DNA from: a virus
DNA length: 46,603 bases
Direction: 5' to 3' (one strand)
Virus record (IMG/VR): IMGVR_UViG_3300017989_000170
Location: 1-46,603 of that record
Shown here piece by piece: positions 21,242 through 29,125 of the stretch (within the stretch, counting starts at the first letter, position 1; the number at the start of each line of letters is the position of its first letter). The notes below the pieces were generated by a model. The model did not search any database and was not told where the DNA came from. It saw nothing but the letters and a program-made list of their open reading frames with translations. Both the position numbers and the translations under genes were made by a program.

Positions 21242-21535
21242 ATGACCCCAAGTGTTTTTAAGAAGATCGCCCCAGGCGGGCGAGCGGGACGCGTTGGTGC
21301 GGGCATTAGCTGTGACGCTGGTAAGTTCTACTGCGAGATAGACGTTGCTTCCGGTGTGGGGAGCTTTGTTGCTCGGCTGAGTAACGGCGAAGAGTACAGA
21401 AGATCTCTGGATGAGTTAAGGATAGAATACGATGTGGCTGACGGTAGGGTCGACGAGCCGGTGTCGGCTGATTCGTATCTCTTGAAGGGGATCGGATGGG
21501 TCCTGACTAAGTACAAACTATCCAAGAGTGACTAA
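21242..21535 (+). CDS. Small phage protein, unrecognised
   Basis: 97 residues from ATG 21242, two bases after the preceding stop. The middle appears beta-rich (GKFYCEIDVASGVGSFVARL). No motif identifies it. It is the last accessory gene before the packaging genes. Confidence 0.5.
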   Translation: MTPSVFKKIAPGGRAGRVGAGISCDAGKFYCEIDVASGVGSFVARLSNGEEYRRSLDELRIEYDVADGRVDEPVSADSYLLKGIGWVLTKYKLSKSD

Positions 21536-21638
21536 TTGGTGAGATCTTCGTAAAGTCGTGATATGTGTTGATGATTCAATGCTGTTCGGAGCGTAGGCTG
21601 ATGGAGGAAAACTGTGAAATTGGAAGTTGGTGTCTTCA

Positions 21639-22544
21639 ATGGGTAAAGCAGCTAAACGTCTAAAGGGTAAGCCAACTGGGCGGATTGCTAATCTTAGGTG
21701 TTACGAGACTGTCCATGACATGGTGTGCGCAGGCTATCCGCTGACCGCGATTGCCAACTTGATACAGGACAAAATGCAAGAGTATCTTGATGTGCCTAAG
21801 CAGGCTGTTGTGATGGCCCTTCACAGGTACAGGGAGAGTCTTAAGGATAGCGGGGATTTGGTCCAGGGTGCAATGCCGAGGGTATTTGTAGAGGCCAAGA
21901 AGAAGTTCTCCAACAAAATGCAGGAGCTTGAGCGCCTGGAGGATATGATCCTCGTGCTCCAGTATCGGATTGATTTGGCCCATGGCGTGGAGCGGATAGC
22001 GAACGCAGTTGACCCTGGGGTCGACAGGATGACGAGGGAATTCACGAATGTGGTTGCGCGAATGCACGACATCAAAATGGATCTTGGACTTGTCGGCTCG
22101 CGGGACATCGGTACGATCACAGTCTCTGCGGAGAGACTGGAGGAAGTACGACTTAAGTACGGGGACAATGCAGCTAAGGCATACGCCGATCCTGTATCTC
22201 GAAATAGAGTTCTGGCAGCCATTGGTGCGATACGGAAGGTGTCGGGAGATAAGTCAGTCGAGCGACTTGCTACTGAGATGGGGGTTTCCGATCCTGACGG
22301 TGCTGTGATTGACGCTGAGTTTACGGCCAAAGAAGAGTCTGTCGCGATTCCTGTCGCGAAAGACGCCGGAGATGTCGCGAAAGCCAAGGGCAAGCCAGTG
22401 AAGAAGACCGCGAAAAAGCCCGCGAAGAAGAAGGCCAAGATCAAGCCAGCTGACAAGCCAGTGGCGAAAGAGGCGCCGGTCGAAAAGCCTGCCCCAGTTT
22501 CAGTTCTCCCTCCTGGGCCAGAGAAGCCGAAGATAAAGAGGTGA
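21639..22544 (+). CDS. Candidate small terminase subunit
   Basis: 301 residues from ATG 21639. The position directly before the large terminase gene, an N-terminal HTH-like region (VHDMVCAGYPLTAIANLIQD, KQAVVMALHRYRESL) and a long central helical region (KKFSNKMQELERLEDMILVL) fit a small terminase, which recognises phage DNA and loads the large subunit. The last 80 residues are a Lys/Ala/Pro low-complexity tail resembling histone H1 tails. Assignment rests on position and fold pattern, not on sequence family. A 20-codon frame at 21601 overlaps its start. Confidence 0.5.
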   Translation: MGKAAKRLKGKPTGRIANLRCYETVHDMVCAGYPLTAIANLIQDKMQEYLDVPKQAVVMALHRYRESLKDSGDLVQGAMPRVFVEAKKKFSNKMQELERLEDMILVLQYRIDLAHGVERIANAVDPGVDRMTREFTNVVARMHDIKMDLGLVGSRDIGTITVSAERLEEVRLKYGDNAAKAYADPVSRNRVLAAIGAIRKVSGDKSVERLATEMGVSDPDGAVIDAEFTAKEESVAIPVAKDAGDVAKAKGKPVKKTAKKPAKKKAKIKPADKPVAKEAPVEKPAPVSVLPPGPEKPKIKR

Positions 22545-22553
22545 GCTTAGCTC

Positions 22554-22569
22554 GCGAACTCAAGTTCGC
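22554..22569. promoter_or_regulatory. Operator-like inverted repeat, copy 6 (CA centre)
   Basis: GCGAACTCAAGTTCGC between the small and large terminase genes, ending 15 nt before the TTG start of the large terminase and immediately before its GGGGATG ribosome binding site. Confidence 0.8.
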
Positions 22570-22584
22570 AGATGGGGATGACTG

Positions 22585-25500
22585 TTGATAGTTACGACAC
22601 GCAAGGGGAGAAAGAAGTCTGTAATAACCAAGGAGGAGCTGGCGGCCCATGCCGGTGACATGGTTGACGCCCTGACAGACGCAGAGCTAGAGCTGGTGAT
22701 GGGCCTGATAGACGAAGATCCGGAGATTCAGATAGAGCACCACAAGACGATGCGCGGGCACTTGTACCACCGAGAGCCTGTCTCTATGGAGCAATTCATA
22801 GAGGATCCACATTACCTGGGCGAGTCTTGCTCGACTCTCTACCCAGAGCTTAAGAAAGATCTCATAGATCTGTTTGATTATCCATTCAGAGAAGTTGTGC
22901 TCACAGGCGGAATTGGAGTTGGCAAATGCCAACGAGGGGTGAACGAGCTTTATGATCCGGTCATGGGGAGAAGGCTAACTGTAGAAGATGCTGCATCTTT
23001 TGGCAAGTACAAAGCGTGCGCCACGTTCAACAAGGATGAGCGGAAGACAGTGAGTGGAGGGTGCAAAGTATTCGAAAGCGGAAGAAAGAAGGCGGGGGAT
23101 CTCGTGCTTGGGAGCGGGAAGAAGATTGGACTAACTCCTGATCACCCTGTCTTGACACCGTGGGGATACAAGCCAGTCGGAGAGCTTAAGAAGGGGGATC
23201 TTGTTGCGACTTCGCGAGAGATGCCCTTACCTGAGATGCCTTTGGCTATTTCTGACAATGAGGTCAAGTGGGTGGGCTACATCTTGGCAGACGGCGGTGT
23301 GACAACGTCTCGGATTGTCTTCGTAAAGGGTGTTGATGAAATAATCTCAGAGTTTTGGTCTCTGTCGGAATCGCTTGGCGGGGATGTGAAGGAAGAGGAT
23401 GTGGATGCTGATGCGCGGAGGGTTCGTGTCCTGGGGCTTGATCGCTTGAGGGATAAATTTGATCTCAAACACAAGTCCAAGGACAAGAGAGTTCCGAGTG
23501 AGTTCTACGGGCTAGACAATCGCCAGCTTGCCTTGTTGCTGAATCGCATTTGGTCGTGTGATGGATGGTTCTGTCGCAGGGATAAGAAAAAGGGCAACTG
23601 GGAGATTGGAATATCCTTAGCCAGTGAGCCGTTCGTGAGGGATATTCAACAGCTCTTGCTTCGTTTTGGGATTCACTCTCGGATGCGTCCGCGTGAGATG
23701 GGGTACACGCACAACGGAGAGAGGAAGCATAGCGATGCTTGGTCTTTGCAGGTGCTGGGTAGGGATGAAGTTATTAGGTTCTTGAATTCGATTGGAAACC
23801 TCGTAGGCAAGGAAGAAGATTGCGAGACTGCGCGGCGCGAACTTGAGTTCGTAAAGGGCAACTCGAACGTGGACATTACCCCCATGAACAGAGAGGTGAT
23901 GACCAGGGTTCGTAAAGAGATCGGGCCGGTGCCCAAGAAGGCGTACTGGCCGCGTCCGGCGCAGGGCTCGCAAATGGGCCACGGGGTGTTCTTGAGATTC
24001 GCTGAGGCGTATGATCTTCCCGAGTGGTGCTCCTGGTGGGGTGGAGTATTCTGGGATGAGGTGGAATCGTATGAGTGCGGCGATGAGTTAGAGCCTGTGT
24101 ATGACATCGAGGTTCCTAAGACGAGGAACTTCTCAGTGCACGGGGTTATCGTTCACAATACGTTCGTGCTCTCAATAGCCATATGCAGGGTGCTTTACGA
24201 GCTGTCTTGCTTAGTGAATCCCCAGAAGACTTTCGGCCTGTCGTCGGGTACGGAGATGGTTATTCCGTTGATCTCAAAGAACCTTCCGCTGGCGCGTGCT
24301 GTCATGAAGACGGCGGTTGACGACAAGATCAAAGAGTCTCCGTATTTCATGAACGAGTTCTCTCCGAAGATCTCCAAGGAAGCCACGCTGTTTCCTCATA
24401 ACATCCGAGTGATCATAGGGTCGTACGGTAGTGAGCGAGTTCTTGGCTCGAACGTTTTCTGTGTTGGGCTTGATGAGTGCCTAATACTAGAGGCAGGTTT
24501 GACAACGGAAAGAAAAGGTGTTAGGCGATCCATGACAGTTGGAGATCTTCTGGAAATGAGTCCAGAGGACGCTGAAAACTGCAAGGTTGTAGGTTTTGAT
24601 CATGCGGAGAATAAGCTCAAGGCTGGATGGTGGAGAATCAAGAAGTCCACGGTTCAAGAGCTTGTTGAGATCAGGACTGCGCTGGGGTCGGTATCGCCGT
24701 CGAGAAAACATCCCGTTCTTGTCCAAAGAGGAGACTGGCTTGTTTACGTTCATGCGGAGGATGTCGTCCCTGGCGATTTTGTTGTCATGGAGGATCGTGA
24801 TGCCAGCGAAGGGGCAGACTGTAAGCGAAGAGCAGAAGAAAAAACAATCGGAGAAGATGAAGGGTCGAGAGTTATCGGAGGAGACGAAAGAGAAGATGAG
24901 ATCTGCGCAAAAGGCGCGGTACGAGAATGGGTACGTCAATCCGATGAAGGGGAAGACTCAGTCAGAGGAGACGAAGAAGAAAATCAGCGAGGCCCAAAAG
25001 GGGAGGAAGTTCTCCGAGGAACATCGGCGGAAGATCGGAGAGGCGAATCGCAGAAGGAAGATCTCGAAAGAGACGCGGGAGCGAATGAGCGAGGCTCAAA
25101 AGAGCAAGGCACCTGCAAGCGAGGAGCACAGACGGAAGATAAGCGAAGCCAATACAGGCAGGAAGCATACGGACGAAGCTCGTGCGAACATGAGCAAGGC
25201 TCAGAAGGGTCGCGCCCTGTCAGAGGATCACAAAAAGAAGCTGTCAGAGGCGGCCAAGAAGCGCACAGGAGAGGCGAATCACTTCTACGGAAAGACTCAC
25301 TCCGAGGAGGCGCGGAAGAAGATGAGAGAGGGTCAGGCGGGTGTACAGCGGAAGCCTCACTCCGAAGAGACAAAGAGAAAGATGAGCGAGTCTCAAAAGG
25401 GGCGCAAGTTTTCCGAGGAGACGAAGGAGAAGATGAGAAATGCTGCGAAGCGTCGTGCAGCCGATCCAGAGTGGCGAAAGAAGATGAGCGAGTCGTCGAA

Positions 25501-28500
25501 GAGGGGCTGGGCAGAGGGCACCATTGGCCAGAACATGCCACCCCGGCACGGAGAGGCGAACCCTTTCTACGGGAAGAAGCACACGGAGGAAACGAAGGCG
25601 CGTCTGAGCGAGGTTGCAAAGGCGAGAGAACCTCGCGTGCATACGGAGGCGTCGAAGGATGCGATTTCCGAGGGGAACATGCGGGCTATCAAGGACGGGA
25701 CGAGGACGTACAAGTTCCGTGCGACGTCTCCGGATGGTGGGGTTGTGCCTTGCCGGACAGAGGCGGAGAAGAGACTAGCCGATCATCTTTGTTCTCAGGA
25801 CGGGGTTGTTTCTGTTGTCGGCGAAGACAAGATGCCGTTTGTGGAGTACGATTTCAACGGCCAATCCAGGATAACGGTTGCGGACTTCATGGTAACAGCA
25901 AGCGACGGTCGAATCATTATCGTAGAAGGGAAGGCGCAGGGGTCGCTATACGGAGAGAGAGAGAGGGCTCGGTTTCTTGCTACATGGGAGCACTGCAAGG
26001 CGTGCGGGTTCGACATGATTATATCATTCAACCATGCAAGGGACCCCGATCTGTCTCTCGGTCCATTTGTGACACAGGAATTTGTGGAGATGGTGAAACA
26101 GGGGTTTGTTCCCATGTCACTGCTTTCGGACAATCGTGCCACTGGGGTTGCGGCAAGGCGAACGGGCTTTGGGCATCACGGGAAAAGAGTAGCTGGAGGA
26201 GACAGAAAGTATCTGTTCAGCACTGTGTCTCCGGACGGGGTGATCGTCAATTGCAGGACAAGGAACAGCCTGCGTGTAGCCGATCATCTTTGCTCTCAGA
26301 GCGGGGTTGTTTCTGTTGTAGGCGAAGACAAGATGAGTGCTATTTATCACAAGGTGAATGGAGAGGGGCGCCAGACGGTTGCAGACTTCATGGTTACTCG
26401 CAGCGACGGACATATTATTTTTGTGAATGTAGAGAGCAACACGTTTGCAGAGAGCAAGGGCCTCTGTCATCGTATGAATGCAATGTGGGACCATTGCAGG
26501 GCTGTCGGTTGCAGTTTCATGATGGTATTTGCCGATGCGTCCGTGGATCCAAATGTGTGGGAGGGTCCGTTTGTCACGGATGCGTTTGTCGAGCGCGTCA
26601 TGGGCACAGGGGTGATTCGACAAGGATTAATGGCCGATGCCAGAGTTCCTGCGTTGACGGTGGCGTCTCCGAGCGGGAGCACGATCCATTGCGCGACAGA
26701 GAAGGAGATGAGGCTGGCGGAGTGCCTATGTCAGCAAGAGGGCGTGGAGTCCATTTCCTCAACAAAGAGGGAGTGCGTGGCGAGGTTCGAGTTCGAGGGG
26801 CGGGCGCGAAGGGCTGTGGCGGACTTTATTGTTCTCATGCGGGACGGGAGAGAGGTGGTTGTCTATTCCATACATGGGACAAACGCGAGGAGCGTATCAT
26901 CAAGGAGTGCGCTCATGGCTATGTGGGATCACTGCAAAGAGATGGGCATGAGCATGTTGCTAGCCCTCAAGGAAGCGAGGAATCCAGATCTGTCCCTTGG
27001 TCCGTTCGTGACGCAGGAGTTCGTGGATGGGTATATGCGCGGAGATGCCAAGAGGAGTGCGCTCATAGACAAAAGGCCAAAGGGAAGGAGACCATCTCCG
27101 TTGAAGGGCAGGAAACTTGGTCCTCGCAAGAAAATGACGAACTTGAGTTCGCAGGAATCCGCCCCGAAAGAACACATGTCGAAGAAATCCCTGTCGGTCT
27201 TTGCCTCGCGGAAGTAGTGTCCGTTTCTGCCCTGCCCGCTGAACAAACATATTCTCTATGCACGGAGCATCAGACGTTCATCGCTGATGGGTTCGTGGTG
27301 CATAATACGAACTTCCCGCCGAACCGTAAGAGCCAGCAGATCACTACAGCTATGGGCCAGAAGAAGACAAAGGCTCACTTTGATATTGTGGAGAAGGTCT
27401 ACCGGAACTTGGTCCGGCGAATAAAGTCCAGGTTCCAGGTTGCAGGCGGGGATTTCCCTGGGATGATCATCTTGGCTTCTTCGGCTGCTACCCTGGACAG
27501 TTTCACTGAGCGGAAAATCCGGGAGAGCAGGCTTGATTCCTCTGTCTTCGTCCGAGATCACACTCAGTGGACGGCCAAGCCTGGGTCTAACTTCTGCGGG
27601 GAGAAGTTCTGGGTTCTGTGTTCGGCGTCCTCTATGCGCTCTAGGATAATCGGAGACGATGAAGTGAAGCACTTCACCGACGAGTGGCTGGAGGAGAACG
27701 ATTCTTTTTTGATCGACATTCCGGTTGAGTACAAGTCGGACTTCGAGACAGACATTGAGAATGCACTAAGGGACCTTGCTGGTATATCTACTCAGGCTAT
27801 ATCGATTTATATCCAGAGGCCCGACGCGGTGGACGCGTGTGTGAGCGAAGAGATGGAGCATCCGTTTACTGCGTATGAGTGGACATCCGGGCAGGCCGGG
27901 GCGTTCAAGTGGAACATTCTGTGTAACATGTTCGAGCGTCGGCTGCCTGGCGGATACACGGAGACAGCGTGGTCCCCCAAGATTAATCCTTCGAAGATGA
28001 GATGGTGTCACATTGATACATCTCTCTCGGGGGACTGTACGGGTTTCTGTGTTGGTCATATAGACAAGTGGGTTGAGGTAGTAAGGCGAGACGGGGACGG
28101 GGTTCGTTACACGGACCTGGCACCCTCTTACGTCATTGACGTGATGTTGCGAGTGAACCCACCGGCTGGAGAGCAAATCTACATGCCGGACTTGCGTCGT
28201 TTCATTTACGAACTACAGGCACATGGTTATCAGTTCCTTGGGTTTTCGTCGGACACATACCAGTCGGCGGAGATGCACCAGCAAGTAAAGAGAAGGGGGA
28301 TTTCTACCCATATCATATCGACGGATACGTCCACGGATCCTTACGATGAGCTGAAGATGGCGATGTACGAGAACCGGATTACGTACTATCATTATCAGCC
28401 ATTTATTGAGGAAATCAAAGACTTGGAATATGATCGCAACGTGGGCAAGATCGATCATCAGCAGGCCGGGTGTTTTGTCGGAGAGACGCGGATTCCTCTT

Positions 28501-29124
28501 CTGGATGGAAGCTGCCCTATGATCTCAGAGTTGGATGGGGTGGATACGTGGGTGTACTCCTGTACAGAGGGTGGTCGCATTGTTCCGGGCCGAGCAAGGG
28601 GTCGATTAACGAAAGAGGTGACCGAGCTTGTGGATGTGGTTCTGGACAGCGGGGCTGTCGAGAGGTGTACGCATGAGCACCTTTGGATGTTGAGGGACGG
28701 GACGTACAAGAAGGCATGCGACTTGGATCCTGGCATTGACCGTTTGATGCCGATTGATTTGAATTCTTTTCCGGTTGAGCACAAGGTCAGGCATGTAACT
28801 CCTGTTCGCCTTGATAAGCCGGTGGCTGTGTATGACTTAGAGGTTGAGGAGTATTCCAACTTCTCGCTTTCTTCTGGAGTGTTCGTCCACAACTCCAAAG
28901 ACGTTAGTGACGCAGTAGCGGGTGTGGTGTATGGTTTGATGAAGACATCGACCAAAATCCCTGCGATTGTGGGCGATAGTAAAAGTGCCGCTGTTGAAAA
29001 CGAATACGACTGGGTCTCACCTATGATCCAGACGGACGGCATAAGCGCCGAAGAGCTAAGGGACATGAAGGACGCGGGAGATACAGACGTGTCGGAGTAT
29101 GTCCCTATTGTGTTTGGAGACTGA
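22585..29124 (+). CDS. Large terminase subunit containing three inteins
   Basis: 2179-residue precursor from TTG 22585 (the upstream frame is closed at 22579). Removing inteins at 22927-24159, 24478-27306 and 28471-28893 leaves about 684 residues, near the size of T4 gp17 (610). Extein motifs are Walker [10 protein letters not shown], Walker B FCVGLDE|T, a coupling motif [11 protein letters not shown], and an RNase H-like nuclease with [19 protein letters not shown] and [12 protein letters not shown]. The product is the ATP-driven motor and nuclease that packages phage DNA through the portal. Each intein sits in an active-site motif, so function needs splicing. Confidence 0.93.
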   Translation: MIVTTRKGRKKSVITKEELAAHAGDMVDALTDAELELVMGLIDEDPEIQIEHHKTMRGHLYHREPVSMEQFIEDPHYLGESCSTLYPELKKDLIDLFDYPFREVVLTGGIGVGKCQRGVNELYDPVMGRRLTVEDAASFGKYKACATFNKDERKTVSGGCKVFESGRKKAGDLVLGSGKKIGLTPDHPVLTPWGYKPVGELKKGDLVATSREMPLPEMPLAISDNEVKWVGYILADGGVTTSRIVFVKGVDEIISEFWSLSESLGGDVKEEDVDADARRVRVLGLDRLRDKFDLKHKSKDKRVPSEFYGLDNRQLALLLNRIWSCDGWFCRRDKKKGNWEIGISLASEPFVRDIQQLLLRFGIHSRMRPREMGYTHNGERKHSDAWSLQVLGRDEVIRFLNSIGNLVGKEEDCETARRELEFVKGNSNVDITPMNREVMTRVRKEIGPVPKKAYWPRPAQGSQMGHGVFLRFAEAYDLPEWCSWWGGVFWDEVESYECGDELEPVYDIEVPKTRNFSVHGVIVHNTFVLSIAICRVLYELSCLVNPQKTFGLSSGTEMVIPLISKNLPLARAVMKTAVDDKIKESPYFMNEFSPKISKEATLFPHNIRVIIGSYGSERVLGSNVFCVGLDECLILEAGLTTERKGVRRSMTVGDLLEMSPEDAENCKVVGFDHAENKLKAGWWRIKKSTVQELVEIRTALGSVSPSRKHPVLVQRGDWLVYVHAEDVVPGDFVVMEDRDASEGADCKRRAEEKTIGEDEGSRVIGGDEREDEICAKGAVREWVRQSDEGEDSVRGDEEENQRGPKGEEVLRGTSAEDRRGESQKEDLERDAGANERGSKEQGTCKRGAQTEDKRSQYRQEAYGRSSCEHEQGSEGSRPVRGSQKEAVRGGQEAHRRGESLLRKDSLRGGAEEDERGSGGCTAEASLRRDKEKDERVSKGAQVFRGDEGEDEKCCEASCSRSRVAKEDERVVEEGLGRGHHWPEHATPARRGEPFLREEAHGGNEGASERGCKGERTSRAYGGVEGCDFRGEHAGYQGRDEDVQVPCDVSGWWGCALPDRGGEETSRSSLFSGRGCFCCRRRQDAVCGVRFQRPIQDNGCGLHGNSKRRSNHYRRREGAGVAIRREREGSVSCYMGALQGVRVRHDYIIQPCKGPRSVSRSICDTGICGDGETGVCSHVTAFGQSCHWGCGKANGLWASREKSSWRRQKVSVQHCVSGRGDRQLQDKEQPACSRSSLLSERGCFCCRRRQDECYLSQGEWRGAPDGCRLHGYSQRRTYYFCECREQHVCREQGPLSSYECNVGPLQGCRLQFHDGICRCVRGSKCVGGSVCHGCVCRARHGHRGDSTRINGRCQSSCVDGGVSEREHDPLRDREGDEAGGVPMSARGRGVHFLNKEGVRGEVRVRGAGAKGCGGLYCSHAGRERGGCLFHTWDKREERIIKECAHGYVGSLQRDGHEHVASPQGSEESRSVPWSVRDAGVRGWVYARRCQEECAHRQKAKGKETISVEGQETWSSQENDELEFAGIRPERTHVEEIPVGLCLAEVVSVSALPAEQTYSLCTEHQTFIADGFVVHNTNFPPNRKSQQITTAMGQKKTKAHFDIVEKVYRNLVRRIKSRFQVAGGDFPGMIILASSAATLDSFTERKIRESRLDSSVFVRDHTQWTAKPGSNFCGEKFWVLCSASSMRSRIIGDDEVKHFTDEWLEENDSFLIDIPVEYKSDFETDIENALRDLAGISTQAISIYIQRPDAVDACVSEEMEHPFTAYEWTSGQAGAFKWNILCNMFERRLPGGYTETAWSPKINPSKMRWCHIDTSLSGDCTGFCVGHIDKWVEVVRRDGDGVRYTDLAPSYVIDVMLRVNPPAGEQIYMPDLRRFIYELQAHGYQFLGFSSDTYQSAEMHQQVKRRGISTHIISTDTSTDPYDELKMAMYENRITYYHYQPFIEEIKDLEYDRNVGKIDHQQAGCFVGETRIPLLDGSCPMISELDGVDTWVYSCTEGGRIVPGRARGRLTKEVTELVDVVLDSGAVERCTHEHLWMLRDGTYKKACDLDPGIDRLMPIDLNSFPVEHKVRHVTPVRLDKPVAVYDLEVEEYSNFSLSSGVFVHNSKDVSDAVAGVVYGLMKTSTKIPAIVGDSKSAAVENEYDWVSPMIQTDGISAEELRDMKDAGDTDVSEYVPIVFGD
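22927..24159 (+). mobile_element. Intein 1 (Walker A site), LAGLIDADG type, 411 aa
   Basis: In frame within the large terminase, from Cys (TGC 22927) to Asn (AAT 24157-24159), followed by Thr. Block A starts [14 protein letters not shown]. Block B has [13 protein letters not shown] at about 68-80. Endonuclease motifs VGYILADGG (about 116-124) and [13 protein letters not shown] (about 203-215) are LAGLIDADG dodecapeptides with Asp/Asp. Block F is [14 protein letters not shown] and block G ends GVIVHN. It separates the Walker A Lys from the following Thr. Confidence 0.93.
23837..23852. promoter_or_regulatory. Operator-like inverted repeat, copy 7, inside intein 1 (TG centre)
   Basis: GCGAACTTGAGTTCGT within the intein 1 coding sequence, encoding RELEF. 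The inner 14 bp are identical to consensus. It is about 1.3 kb downstream of the terminase start. Confidence 0.75.
24800..27217 (+). CDS. NUMOD3 / PD-(D/E)XK homing-type endonuclease nested in intein 2
   Basis: 805 residues from ATG 24800, with GGAGGA (24789-24794) five bases upstream; this frame is shifted relative to the terminase/intein frame. Residues about 8-290 are an array of NUMOD3-type DNA-binding repeats ([18 protein letters not shown] and variants). Three copies of a nuclease-like domain follow at about 303-432, 470-604 and 616-747. Copy 1 has VADF ... IVEGKA, a PD-(D/E)XK set at Asp362, Glu376, Lys378. Copies 2 and 3 keep VADF but have Asn/Glu and Tyr/Ile in place of Glu/Lys. The likely role is homing of intein 2. 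Confidence 0.85.
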   Translation: MPAKGQTVSEEQKKKQSEKMKGRELSEETKEKMRSAQKARYENGYVNPMKGKTQSEETKKKISEAQKGRKFSEEHRRKIGEANRRRKISKETRERMSEAQKSKAPASEEHRRKISEANTGRKHTDEARANMSKAQKGRALSEDHKKKLSEAAKKRTGEANHFYGKTHSEEARKKMREGQAGVQRKPHSEETKRKMSESQKGRKFSEETKEKMRNAAKRRAADPEWRKKMSESSKRGWAEGTIGQNMPPRHGEANPFYGKKHTEETKARLSEVAKAREPRVHTEASKDAISEGNMRAIKDGTRTYKFRATSPDGGVVPCRTEAEKRLADHLCSQDGVVSVVGEDKMPFVEYDFNGQSRITVADFMVTASDGRIIIVEGKAQGSLYGERERARFLATWEHCKACGFDMIISFNHARDPDLSLGPFVTQEFVEMVKQGFVPMSLLSDNRATGVAARRTGFGHHGKRVAGGDRKYLFSTVSPDGVIVNCRTRNSLRVADHLCSQSGVVSVVGEDKMSAIYHKVNGEGRQTVADFMVTRSDGHIIFVNVESNTFAESKGLCHRMNAMWDHCRAVGCSFMMVFADASVDPNVWEGPFVTDAFVERVMGTGVIRQGLMADARVPALTVASPSGSTIHCATEKEMRLAECLCQQEGVESISSTKRECVARFEFEGRARRAVADFIVLMRDGREVVVYSIHGTNARSVSSRSALMAMWDHCKEMGMSMLLALKEARNPDLSLGPFVTQEFVDGYMRGDAKRSALIDKRPKGRRPSPLKGRKLGPRKKMTNLSSQESAPKEHMSKKSLSVFASRK
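27137..27152. promoter_or_regulatory. Operator-like inverted repeat, copy 8, inside intein 2/endonuclease (TG centre)
   Basis: ACGAACTTGAGTTCGC near the 3' end of the nested endonuclease gene. First base differs, the inner 14 bp match. In the intein frame it encodes DELEFA, in the endonuclease frame TNLSSQ. Confidence 0.75.
28471..28893 (+). mobile_element. Intein 3 (terminase nuclease motif), mini-intein, 141 aa
   Basis: From Cys (TGT 28471) to Asn (AAC 28891-28893), followed by Ser. Block [14 protein letters not shown], block [20 protein letters not shown], block [20 protein letters not shown] and block G GVFVHN. There is no endonuclease domain. It interrupts the conserved acidic nuclease motif between HQQAG and [10 protein letters not shown]. 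Blocks A and F/G resemble intein 4 in the portal gene. Confidence 0.92.
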
Positions 29125-29125
29125 T

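Larger units (their letters stand above)
24478..27306 (+). mobile_element. Intein 2 (Walker B site), 943 aa, with nested gene in another frame
   Basis: From Cys (TGC 24478) to Asn (AAT 27304-27306), followed by Thr. The splicing parts are an N-terminal 107 residues ([15 protein letters not shown], block B with [10 protein letters not shown]) and a C-terminal about 30-45 residues ([20 protein letters not shown]). Between them, residues about 108-913 in this frame are a low-complexity Arg/Gly/Glu/Ser/Cys-rich sequence with no recognisable domain. The same DNA encodes a homing-type endonuclease in the next frame (24800-27217). Without that stretch the intein would be a mini-intein like intein 3. 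Confidence 0.88.

Noticed and set aside
21821-22456. 211-codon reverse-strand frame in the small terminase candidate
   Set aside because: It mirrors the Lys/Ala-rich tail and adjacent helices; no supporting signal.
24596-24799. Extension of the nested endonuclease upstream to ATG 24596
   Set aside because: The sequence there is basic and unlike the NUMOD3 array, it lies over the intein splicing block, and the good ribosome binding site belongs to ATG 24800.
24984-25619. Long reverse-strand frames over intein 2 (also 26117-26623 and others)
   Set aside because: They are the antisense of the NUMOD3 repeats (Ser/Leu/Pro-rich) and have no domain or ribosome binding site.
24830-25700. CRISPR-like repetition in the NUMOD3 array
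   Set aside because: The repeats are degenerate, in frame and protein-coding, with no uniform spacers.
22585-29124. Large terminase as a fusion of unrelated genes rather than an intein-containing gene
   Set aside because: All three interruptions have Cys at the start, Asn plus Thr/Ser at the end and splicing blocks, and the flanks rejoin into intact ATPase and nuclease motifs.
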